From Actinophytocola sp963826035 (GTDB lineage: Bacteria > Actinomycetota > Actinomycetes > Mycobacteriales > Pseudonocardiaceae), in NCBI GenBank assembly GCA_963826035.1, contig CAWGVZ010000008.1:186001-250000 (forward strand): DNA of 64,000 nucleotides. The letters run 5' to 3'. Below, piece by piece: positions 19,080 to 25,709 of this stretch. Positions within the stretch are counted from its first letter, which is position 1. Every line of letters starts with the position of its first letter. The position numbers and the translations under genes were made by a program. A model generated the notes under the pieces. The model was not told where the DNA came from and did no database searches. It was given only the letters and a program-made list of their open reading frames with translations.

Positions 19080-19106
19080 TGTGGACAACCCGCGACCTGT
19101 GGACAA
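19080..19106 (-). promoter_or_regulatory. Pair of DnaA-box-like sites (TTGTCCACA)
   Basis: TGTGGACAA occurs at 19080-19088 and again at 19098-19106; on the minus strand each reads TTGTCCACA, the actinobacterial DnaA box. A third site with one mismatch (TTGTCCACG) is at 19220-19228. They lie in a 530-bp intergenic region. Binding by DnaA is inferred from the consensus only. Confidence 0.45.
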
Positions 19107-19239
19107 CCAGCCCGGTGTCGATCTTGGTCGCGCGGAAATGTCCGACCCGCTGATTAGGCGAGGTCCGATTTGAGGGCATGGCTTTGACCTGCGTAGATGC
19201 TTGGCAGGCGCCGGTGGGGTTGTCCACGCCGTTGTCAGC

Positions 19240-19486
19240 CTGCGTGAGATCGCGGTTCTCGCACGCGAGATCGCGGTTGCGGCACGCGAGATCGCGGTTC
19301 TGGTGCGTGAGGCCGTCGTTTCCCGGCTGCTGTGTGCACACAGGGTGGAACTACTGAGTCAACAGAACAACTGTGACCGAGCCCTACCGCCAGGCCCCGC
19401 GGACCCCCTGCCCGGCGCTGACCACTCCAGGTTCCCCATCAACCGCGATCTCACCGTCGGGAACCGCGATCTCGCACTCCCCACAC
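19240..19486. repeat. Family D repeats (GAGATCGCGGTT), 3 forward and 2 inverted copies
   Basis: Between the hydrolase and the MarR gene, CGTGAGATCGCGGTT-type units occur at about 19244, 19265 and 19286 (forward) and as AACCGCGATCTC at about 19441 and 19462 (inverted). The forward and inverted groups are about 150 bases apart and could pair. No gene is visible in 19006-19537 apart from these and the DnaA-like boxes. Confidence 0.65.
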
Positions 19487-19537
19487 GAATCCCATGCTCC
19501 TGACCAGGAAGACCAACCCGCAGGTCAAACGATGTCA

Positions 19538-20053
19538 TCAAACACGGCTTGCGTACGCTGGATTCCGGGGGGCCGGAGGCCGCTCGAGGTCGCAGAAGGC
19601 GCGTTGTTCGGCGGCCACGCCGCGCAGGTAGGCGGCCACCGCGGCAGTGGCCTCCGGGCTCAGGCCGGCCGCCACCTGGTCGTAGCGATGCAGCAATGGG
19701 CCGAGCACGGCCAGGACCCGGTCCCGGCCGTGCTCGGTCAGCTCCACCACCACGCGCCTGCGGTCCGTCTCGTGCGGGCGCCTGCGCACGTCGCCGCTCG
19801 TCTCCAGGCGGTCCACCAGCTCAGTGGCCGACGCCGAGCGCATGCCGAGGCCGTTCGCCAGCTCCACCGTGCCCAGCCCTCGCGCCGAGTCGGACAGCAG
19901 CTCCAGCGCGCGGACCTCGTTGTAGGACAGCCCCAGCCTGCGGGCGAGCACGTGGCCCACGTCCGTGGACGTCCGCATGACCTCCCACAGCGCCCACGAC
20001 GGCTCCGTCGCGACCCAGGTCTCCCGTTCCCGCCGTTCGATCTCGTCGTACAC
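19538..20053 (-). CDS. MarR family transcriptional regulator
   Basis: A 171-residue winged-helix repressor. The recognition region GTVELANGLGMRSASATELVDRLETSGDVRRRPHETDRRRVVVELTEHG has the MarR wing motif DxRR. The GTG at 20053 is the first plausible start. It is divergent from a P450 gene, and three palindromic sites (TAGG-N3-CCTA) lie between the two starts, so autoregulation and control of the P450 are likely. The inducer is unknown. Confidence 0.88.
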   Translation of the reverse strand: MYDEIERRERETWVATEPSWALWEVMRTSTDVGHVLARRLGLSYNEVRALELLSDSARGLGTVELANGLGMRSASATELVDRLETSGDVRRRPHETDRRRVVVELTEHGRDRVLAVLGPLLHRYDQVAAGLSPEATAAVAAYLRGVAAEQRAFCDLERPPAPRNPAYASRV

Positions 20054-20055
20054 GA

Positions 20056-20110
20056 GTAGGCAGCCTAGTCGCTAGGCAACCTAGCCGTTAAGGTCGCTAG
20101 GCAACCTAGC
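20056..20110. promoter_or_regulatory. Three palindromic operators for the MarR regulator
   Basis: Three copies of a TAGG-N3-CCTA palindrome: TAGGCAGCCTA in 20057-20067, GCTAGGCAACCTAGC at 20071-20085 and the same 15-mer at 20096-20110. They fill the 74-base gap between the divergent MarR and P450 starts. Spacing between the latter two centres is 25 bases. Control of both genes by the adjacent MarR protein is inferred from location and symmetry. Confidence 0.75.
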
Positions 20111-20127
20111 GACTTGAAGGGGAGAAC

Positions 20128-21189
20128 GTGGTCCATCCGTTCACCAACATCCAGCATCGGCTCGGCCCCACCGCACTGGTGCGAGCCGAGGCGCCCGCCG
20201 GCGGGCCCGTCTGGGTGATAACCGACGACAAGCTGGCGCGCCAGGTGCTGGCCGATCCACGGATCACCCGGGACTCGGCGTTCGCCCCGGCCCACTGGCA
20301 GCCCTGGGAGCTGGGGGTCGAGCCGCCCGGTGCGGAGGTGCCGTCGCTGACCACACTCGACGGCCCGCCCCACCTGCTGCTGCGCCGCGCGCACGCCCCA
20401 CTGTTCACGTCCCGCCGCGTCGCCGAGCATGCCGACCGCACGGCGGAAACCGCGCGTGACCTGCTGGCTGGCCTGACCGACGAAACAGACCTGGTGGCCG
20501 ACTTCACCACCCGCTTCCCGCTGATCGTCATCTGCGAGCTGCTGGGCGTCCCGACCGAACACCTCGACCAGCTGGCCGAGGCCTGCCACGCACTGACCAC
20601 GAGCGTCGGCCCGGCGGGGATCGCGGCCGCCACGGCCACGCTGACCAGGCTGGTCGCGGGCGCGCTCGACAACGGGGACACGGCGGCCGCCCAACTACGG
20701 GCCCGGCTGCCCGAGCTGACCGACGAACAGGTCCACTATCTGCTGTTCGGCCTGGTCTTCGCCGGACAGCTGACCACCGAGAGCGCGCTGGGCTTCCTGG
20801 TGGCCCACCTGCTGGCGGGACGCCGGCACGGCGAGACCGACGATGACTTCGTCCAGGAGATGCTGCGGCGGAACCCGCCGGCGCCGTTCACGCTCTGGCG
20901 GTTCACCACGGAGGAGGTCGAGCTGGCCGGGACGGTCCTGCCGCCGAGGTCACCCGTGCTGGCGCACATCCAGGGGATCAACGACGCCGGGCACGATCTG
21001 ACGTTCGGCTCCGGCGCGCACTTCTGCATCGGCGCGCAGCTGGCGCAGCAGGAGCTGGTGGCCGTGACGAGGGTGCTGCGGGAGGACTACCCGACCGCGC
21101 GGCTGGCCGTGCCGCTCGACGACCTCGAAGTCCTCGACCTGGGGATCAGCGGCCGGCGGCTCACCGCGCTGCCGGTCGTGCTGCGTTGA
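20128..21189 (+). CDS. Cytochrome P450 with a shortened meander region
   Basis: A 353-residue P450, some 45 residues below the usual bacterial size. The haem loop is FGSGAHFCIGAQLA with the Cys ligand near residue 300; the I-helix reads FAGQLTTES; the K-helix ExxR is EMLR. Between the K-helix strand (PRSPVLAHIQGINDAG) and the haem loop, about 18-20 residues that normally include the NRDP..F..PD..D..R meander are missing. The GTG at 20128 has GGGGAG upstream. It is divergent from the MarR gene. The family hydroxylates small organic molecules using ferredoxin-supplied electrons; whether this variant is active is unclear. Confidence 0.85.
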   Translation: MVHPFTNIQHRLGPTALVRAEAPAGGPVWVITDDKLARQVLADPRITRDSAFAPAHWQPWELGVEPPGAEVPSLTTLDGPPHLLLRRAHAPLFTSRRVAEHADRTAETARDLLAGLTDETDLVADFTTRFPLIVICELLGVPTEHLDQLAEACHALTTSVGPAGIAAATATLTRLVAGALDNGDTAAAQLRARLPELTDEQVHYLLFGLVFAGQLTTESALGFLVAHLLAGRRHGETDDDFVQEMLRRNPPAPFTLWRFTTEEVELAGTVLPPRSPVLAHIQGINDAGHDLTFGSGAHFCIGAQLAQQELVAVTRVLREDYPTARLAVPLDDLEVLDLGISGRRLTALPVVLR

Positions 21190-21197
21190 GACGGGAA

Positions 21198-21238
21198 CAG
21201 GGGCTCCACCGCCGGGGGAATACGCGGTGGAGCCCCTG
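21198..21238. terminator. Bidirectional hairpin terminator
   Basis: A perfect 15-bp stem (CAGGGGCTCCACCGC with its complement at 21224-21238) and an 11-base loop, sitting between the convergent P450 and Rpf genes. There is no U-tract on either side, as is common in actinobacteria. Confidence 0.85.
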
Positions 21239-21255
21239 TGTGCCGCTCAGCTAGT

Positions 21256-21891
21256 TCACTTGGTGGCGATGACCTGACCAGGAACGATCAGGTTGGGGTC
21301 ACCGATGAACTGCTTGTTCTTCTCGTACAGGGCGGCCCAGCCGCCCGGCACCTGCAGCGTGGTCGCGATCTTGGACAGCGAGTCGCCGGCCAGGATCGTG
21401 TAGTCACCGGCCGGGTTCGACGCGACCAGGATCGGCGCGACCGGGGCCGAGCGCTCGGGGGAACGTCGCTCGTTGTTGGACTCCGACTGCGACGAGTTGT
21501 TGTTGCTCTCGCCGCCGCCACCGCCGCCACCGGAGCCGCCGCCGCGCTTGCCGCAGGACGGCCACGCGCCGATGCCCTGGGACTGCAGCACGTTCTCGGC
21601 GACGCGGATCTGCTCCTCACGCGAGGCGTCCGACGGACGGCCGGAACCGCCGTTGGCCTCCCACGTGCTCTGCTTGAACTGCAGGCCACCTGAGTAGCCG
21701 TTGCCTGTGTCGATACCCCAGTTGCCGCCGCTCTCACACTCGGCGATGGCGTCCCAGTTGGGAGACGATTCGGCCTGGGCCGGCGCTGCTGCGAACGCCA
21801 GGGGCACACCCACCGCGACGCCGGCAACGACGACGCGAGCAAAGGTGCGAACTGCAGCGGACGACTTGCGGTGCTTGCCTTCGAGGGCCAT
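21256..21891 (-). CDS. Resuscitation-promoting factor with Rpf transglycosylase and LysM domains
   Basis: A 211-residue secreted peptidoglycan hydrolase. A signal peptide ends near AAPAQA (residue ~41). The Rpf domain follows (NWDAIAECESGGNW with the catalytic Glu, then GYSGGLQF, TWEANGG), then a Gly/Ser/Asn linker, then a C-terminal LysM domain (YTILAGDSLSKIA...IVPGQVI). It cleaves cell-wall glycan strands and promotes regrowth of dormant cells. The ATG at 21891 is followed by a basic n-region. A Crp-type site lies 190 bases upstream and a long untranslated leader separates them. A terminator follows the gene. Confidence 0.93.
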   Translation of the reverse strand: MALEGKHRKSSAAVRTFARVVVAGVAVGVPLAFAAAPAQAESSPNWDAIAECESGGNWGIDTGNGYSGGLQFKQSTWEANGGSGRPSDASREEQIRVAENVLQSQGIGAWPSCGKRGGGSGGGGGGGESNNNSSQSESNNERRSPERSAPVAPILVASNPAGDYTILAGDSLSKIATTLQVPGGWAALYEKNKQFIGDPNLIVPGQVIATK

Positions 21892-22070
21892 TTCGGTCTC
21901 AGCCTCAGCGCCTACAGATCCTGCCCCAATCCGGAGGGTTTCTTTCAGTCGGGGGATAACTCCCGAGCGCTCGCCGGACTGGGTATGGCGCTTCGAGCAC
22001 TCGGGTCTTGCGCGGTTGGTTCGGGGCCAACCTGAAGCGACGGTACGTACCGAAATGGCCGAGGGGAAAT
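21892..22070 (-). ncRNA. Candidate structured 5' leader of the rpf gene (possible c-di-AMP riboswitch)
   Basis: About 180 bases between the Crp-like site and the Rpf start. Transcribed on the minus strand it is rich in complementary G/C runs and ends with GGGGCAGGATCTGTAGGCGC before the gene. Actinobacterial rpf genes often carry ydaO-type c-di-AMP riboswitches in such leaders. The match to that family by eye is only partial (a terminal GTAGGCG and GGGG blocks), so this is a candidate, not an assignment. Confidence 0.3.
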
Positions 22071-22079
22071 TCTGAATGG

Positions 22080-22095
22080 TGTGACCGTCGTCACA
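22080..22095. promoter_or_regulatory. Crp/GlxR-type operator upstream of rpf
   Basis: TGTGACCGTCGTCACA matches the TGTGA-N6-TCACA consensus of cAMP-receptor-family regulators exactly. It is 190 bases upstream of the rpf start codon. In mycobacteria and corynebacteria Crp/GlxR is known to control rpf genes, so this is probably a functional site. Confidence 0.75.
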
Positions 22096-22193
22096 GTAAC
22101 GACTATTAGAGCTATGCGATGGGATCTGTAATCGCAGGTCAGCGACCTGTTGAGTGCCGTTATAGTCCCGTGATTCACCCAGGTCGGTTCACA

Positions 22194-23201
22194 CTAACTG
22201 AGGTTTGTGTCACGTTCCGCATCGGCTTTTACCACTGGTTTGACCAACTGTCCCGCTGCACGCTGAAATCGACCGGCTACCTGGAGCAAAGCCGCCGACA
22301 ATGCGGGTGACGACTCGACGTCGAATTCGATCTCCAGGAAGGTCAACAGAAAGGCGAGTGAATGGGGCGTGTCGGAACCCATGGTGAGCCGGCAGGTGTG
22401 CTCGTCTATCGGCTCGACAGTGCCGTAGGTCGACAGTCCCCGCAGGTCCACGTGGTCGGCCGGGGCGTGCAGCCGCACGCTGGCCCGGAACGGCCACCTG
22501 TCGGCAATCTTGCTGGCCACGAAGGCCGCCGGGTCGCCGCCGGGGATCTCCCGAGGGGTGAATCGGGGCCCGACCGGCACCAGCGGCCGCAGCCGGTCCA
22601 TCCGGAACGTGCGCCAGTCGTCGCGGTCGAGGTCCCAGGCCACCAGGTACCAGCGCCGGCCCCAGGTGACCAGCCGGTGCGGTTCGGTCGTCCGCCTGGA
22701 CTCCTCCGCGCCGTAACCGCCCTGGTAGTCGAACCGCAGCTGGTGGCGGTCGCGACACGCCGACGCGACCGCCGTGAGCACGTCCGGATCCACCTTCGGC
22801 GCGGTGCTCGGCACGTCCACGGTCGAGACCTGCATGGCGTCGACGCGGTGCCGCAGCCGCGACGGAAGTACCTGTTCGAGTTTCACCAGCGCGCCGAGCG
22901 CGGTCTCGCCGAGCCGGTCGACGCCGCCGCCGGCCGCCGTGCGCAGCGCCACGGCCGCGGCCACCGCCTCGTCGTCGTCGAGCAGCAGCGGCGGCAGTTC
23001 GGTGCCCGGGCGCAGCCGGTAGCCGCCGGCCGTCCCGGTGGCCGCATGGACGGGATAGTCCAGGTCACGCAGCTTTTCGACGTCCCGGCGCACGGTCCGC
23101 GTGCTCACCCGAAGCCGATCGGCCAGCTCGGCGCCGGACCACTCGCGACGGGTCTGGAGCAGGGTGAGCAACCGCAGCAGCCGGGCCGAGGTCTCCTTCA
23201 T
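22194..23201 (-). CDS. YafY-type transcriptional regulator with HTH and WYL domains
   Basis: A 335-residue regulator. The N-terminal HTH_11 domain (ELADRLRVSTRTVRRDVEKLRDL) is followed by a WYL domain: LRFDYQGG, then the GRRWYLVAWDLDRDDWRTFRMDRL segment that carries the WYL-type signature and likely binds a ligand. The ATG at 23201 begins KETSARLLRLLTLLQTRREWSG, typical of the family. Targets unknown; the IS relic lies directly upstream. Confidence 0.88.
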   Translation of the reverse strand: MKETSARLLRLLTLLQTRREWSGAELADRLRVSTRTVRRDVEKLRDLDYPVHAATGTAGGYRLRPGTELPPLLLDDDEAVAAAVALRTAAGGGVDRLGETALGALVKLEQVLPSRLRHRVDAMQVSTVDVPSTAPKVDPDVLTAVASACRDRHQLRFDYQGGYGAEESRRTTEPHRLVTWGRRWYLVAWDLDRDDWRTFRMDRLRPLVPVGPRFTPREIPGGDPAAFVASKIADRWPFRASVRLHAPADHVDLRGLSTYGTVEPIDEHTCRLTMGSDTPHSLAFLLTFLEIEFDVESSPALSAALLQVAGRFQRAAGQLVKPVVKADAERDTNLS

Positions 23202-23215
23202 CCGAACTCCAATGG

Positions 23216-23470
23216 GCGGATGCCCCGGCGTTCAGGCCGGGGAGGAGTCGGATCCCGGCTCATGGTTGTCGGTGGGGGTTGTTAGGCTGTTTGGAGTAGC
23301 GATAACCAAGCTGCGTTGCGGTGCTGCCCCAGGGCGTGGGGTGGCAGCGCGGGGAGCCCTCCAGGCGTTGGCCGGGGCTGTGAACCGCGAACCTCAACTC
23401 GCACCTCCGGGTGTGGGTTGGAATCTCCCGCCGTCAGGCGAGAGAGGACGTCAAGTCGACAAGTCTCCCA
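23216..23470 (+). mobile_element. Degenerate IS200/IS605-family relic with omega-RNA-like ends
   Basis: Two end-type hairpins bracket this stretch: CCCCGGC-GTTCAG-GCCGGGG followed by AGGAGTC at 23223-23249, and CTCCCGCC-GTCA-GGCGAGAG followed by AGGACGTCAA at 23425-23454. Stem, TTCAG/GTCAG loop and GAGGA-GTCAA tail resemble the right end of IS200/IS605 (TnpB) elements in actinobacteria, which is also the 3' scaffold of the omega RNA. A frame across it reads AVNREPQ, a tail motif seen in some TnpB proteins. No tnpA or tnpB gene remains. Confidence 0.5.
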
Positions 23471-23497
23471 GTGGTTGCGGACGGAAGCTGTCCGCGA

Positions 23498-23761
23498 TCA
23501 GCCCCCGGCGAACGGCGGCAGCACGTCGACGCCCACGTCACCGGGCAGTCGCGTGGCCGTGTCCCGCACGGCCACGCCGTCGAGCAGGAAGCTGCACGCG
23601 GTGAGCACGCGGGTGAGCGCGGCGCCGTGCCTGCCGCCCAGCTCGTCGATCAGGTCACGGACGGTGGCCTCGATGGGCAGCTGGACGGTCTCCTCCGGCA
23701 CGCCGGCGGCGGCCCGCGCTCCGGCGAAGTACCGGACGCGAACAGTGGCGGGAGCTGTCAC
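23498..23761 (-). CDS. moaD: MoaD/ThiS family sulfur-carrier protein
   Basis: An 87-residue ubiquitin-like protein ending in PPFAGG; the terminal Gly-Gly is the site that is adenylylated and thiocarboxylated. VRVRYFAGARAAAGVPEETV is the usual first strand of MoaD. It should donate sulfur to MoaE (here fused to Mog at 16474-17385) in molybdopterin synthesis. The ATG at 23761 is the natural start. It is divergent from the HAD phosphatase gene, 36 bases away. Confidence 0.88.
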   Translation of the reverse strand: MTAPATVRVRYFAGARAAAGVPEETVQLPIEATVRDLIDELGGRHGAALTRVLTACSFLLDGVAVRDTATRLPGDVGVDVLPPFAGG

Positions 23762-23797
23762 CTCTCCAGGTTACTGAGTACCTGGAACGATGGGGGC

Positions 23798-24601
23798 ATG
23801 CCCGAGACGTGGACCTACCTGATGGACATGGACGGGGTACTGGTGCACGAGGAGCACCTGATCCCGGGCGCGGACAAGCTCATCGCGGAGCTGGTCGCCA
23901 AGGACATCCGCTTCATGGTTCTGACCAACAACTCGATCTACACCCCGCGTGACCTGCGGGCCAGGCTCCGGCGGACCGGTCTGGACGTGCCGGAGTCGGC
24001 CATCTGGACCTCGGCGCTCGCCACCGCCACGTTCCTCGAGACCCAGCGTCCGGAGGGCAGCGCGTACGTCATCGGCGAGGCCGGTCTGACCACGGCGCTG
24101 CACGAGATCGGCTACGTGCTGACCGACCGCGACCCGGACTACGTGGTGCTCGGCGAGACCCGCACCTACAGCTTCACGTCGATCACCACGGCCATCCGGC
24201 TGGTCGAGCAGGGGGCCAGGTTCATCGCCACCAACCCCGACGCCACCGGCCCTTCGCGGGAGGGGTCGCTGCCGGCCACCGGCTCGGTGGCCGCGCTGAT
24301 CGAGCGGGCCACCGGCAAGTCGCCCTACTTCGTCGGCAAGCCCAACCCGCTGATGATGCGATCCGCGCTGCGCTCACTCGGCGCGCACTCCGAGTCGACG
24401 CTCATGATCGGCGACCGGATGGACACCGACGTCCGGTCGGGGCTCGAGGCCGGTCTGCAGACCATCCTCGTGCTTACCGGCATCTCCGCGCCCGACACGG
24501 CCGAGCGGTACCCGTACCGGCCCACCCGGGTGATCGACTCGGTGGCCGACCTCGTGGGAAGCGCCGAGGACCCCTTCCGGCTGGACACCCCGGCGTCGTG
24601 A
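23798..24601 (+). CDS. HAD-IIA family hydrolase (NagD/phosphoglycolate phosphatase-like)
   Basis: A 267-residue HAD phosphatase. Motif I is DMDGVL, motif II is TNN, the class IIA cap lies between about residues 80 and 190, and motifs III/IV are KPNP and GDRMDTD. It should dephosphorylate a small phospho-metabolite in the cytosol. The ATG at 23798 is just after GGGGG, and no earlier start fits the family. A phosphatase of another family follows 24 bases downstream. Confidence 0.88.
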   Translation: MPETWTYLMDMDGVLVHEEHLIPGADKLIAELVAKDIRFMVLTNNSIYTPRDLRARLRRTGLDVPESAIWTSALATATFLETQRPEGSAYVIGEAGLTTALHEIGYVLTDRDPDYVVLGETRTYSFTSITTAIRLVEQGARFIATNPDATGPSREGSLPATGSVAALIERATGKSPYFVGKPNPLMMRSALRSLGAHSESTLMIGDRMDTDVRSGLEAGLQTILVLTGISAPDTAERYPYRPTRVIDSVADLVGSAEDPFRLDTPAS

Positions 24602-24625
24602 CAAGCCCTGGCCTATTGTCGCGGT

Positions 24626-25444
24626 GTGCAAGAACACGTGGGGTCCACCTATGTGGTCGGCGACGTGCACGGGCACCTGGACGAGCTGCTCGCGGCGCTG
24701 GCCGACGCCGGACTGGTCGACGAGGAGGCGTCCTGGTCCGGAGGTGACGCGCACCTGTGGTTCCTCGGTGACTTCGTCGACCGCGGACCGGACGGCATCG
24801 GCGTGATCGACCTGGTCATGCGGCTCGCCGAGGAGGCGGCCGAGTCCGGCGGCCAGGTGGAGGCCCTGCTCGGCAACCACGAGATCCTGCTGCTCGGCAT
24901 GCACCGCTTCGGTGACACGGACGTGCCGTCCGACTTCGGCCCGCGCAGCTTCGCGCGCAGCTGGGAGATGAACGGCGGCCAGCACACCGACCAGGAGGCG
25001 GTCACCGACGAGCACGTCGAGTGGCTCACCGACCGCCCGGCGGTCGCGCTCGTCGGCCGGCACCTGCTGATGCACTCCGACACCATCGAGTACTTGGTGT
25101 GGGGCAGCGAGATCGACGAGATCAACGAGGGCATCCGGGACGTGCTCGAGTCCGATGACCTGGTGGAGTGGTGGGAAGTCTGGCGCCGGTTGACCACTCG
25201 CCACGCGTTCCGCGGCCCGCAGGGTTCCGACGTGGCGACCGAGCTGCTGACCGTGCTGGGCGGCGAGCAGGTGGTGCACGGGCACAGCGTCATCGCCGAT
25301 CAGCTGGGCATCCCGCCGGTGCTGGTGACCAGCCCGTACGAGTACGCGGACGGCAAGGCCCTGGGCGTGGACGGCGGCGTCTTCGTGGGCGGCCCCTGCC
25401 TGGTGGTCAAGATCCCGTGGCCAGACAAACCGGACGACGAGTAG
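24626..25444 (+). CDS. PPP-family metallophosphoesterase
   Basis: A 272-residue calcineurin-like phosphatase. The metal-site motifs are GDVHGH (residue ~12), GDFVDRG (~50) and GNHE (~88), in the order of the PPP family that includes Ser/Thr phosphatases and diadenosine tetraphosphatases. GTG start at 24626. It follows the HAD gene closely and may be co-transcribed. Substrate unknown. Family A repeats begin 14 bases after the stop. Confidence 0.87.
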   Translation: MQEHVGSTYVVGDVHGHLDELLAALADAGLVDEEASWSGGDAHLWFLGDFVDRGPDGIGVIDLVMRLAEEAAESGGQVEALLGNHEILLLGMHRFGDTDVPSDFGPRSFARSWEMNGGQHTDQEAVTDEHVEWLTDRPAVALVGRHLLMHSDTIEYLVWGSEIDEINEGIRDVLESDDLVEWWEVWRRLTTRHAFRGPQGSDVATELLTVLGGEQVVHGHSVIADQLGIPPVLVTSPYEYADGKALGVDGGVFVGGPCLVVKIPWPDKPDDE

Positions 25445-25612
25445 GCCAACCAACCCGGCGAGTCCCACGTTCAGAACGGGCGAGTCCCACGTTCAGAACG
25501 GGCGAGTCCCACGTTCAGGACCGGCCATCCGTGTACCGAACGTGGGAGTCACCTGTCCCCAATGTGGGACTCGCCGGGTCCCAATGTGGGACTCGCCGGG
25601 TTATGTTGATCC
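25445..25612. repeat. Family A repeats, second cluster (3 forward, 3 reverse)
   Basis: GGCGAGTCCCACGTTC occurs three times forward (from 25458) and three times inverted in diverged form (AACGTGGGAGTC, then AATGTGGGACTCGCC twice, to about 25598). The arrangement matches the cluster at 2138-2487. Here it sits between two co-directional genes. No gene is visible in 25445-25709. Confidence 0.8.
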
Positions 25613-25709
25613 GGACACCGGGTACATCCCGCCCGGCCGCTTCTTCCGTGTCTCGGCCGGCTGCGGACCATGGGGCAGGATGGGACAGGTGGTACGAGGA
25701 GGTGTGCGG

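Noticed and set aside
19080..19228. Replication origin
   Set aside because: Only two perfect and one imperfect DnaA box, no AT-rich unwinding element and no dnaA/dnaN/parAB neighbourhood.
20128..21189. The P450 as the conservon-associated CvnE/CvnF
   Set aside because: It is 8.6 kb away, with its own divergent MarR regulator; conservon P450s normally follow cvnD directly.
23101..23604. Intact TnpB C-terminal gene
   Set aside because: Only a short AVNREPQ-like stretch is reminiscent; there is no RuvC or zinc-finger motif, so it is listed only as a relic.
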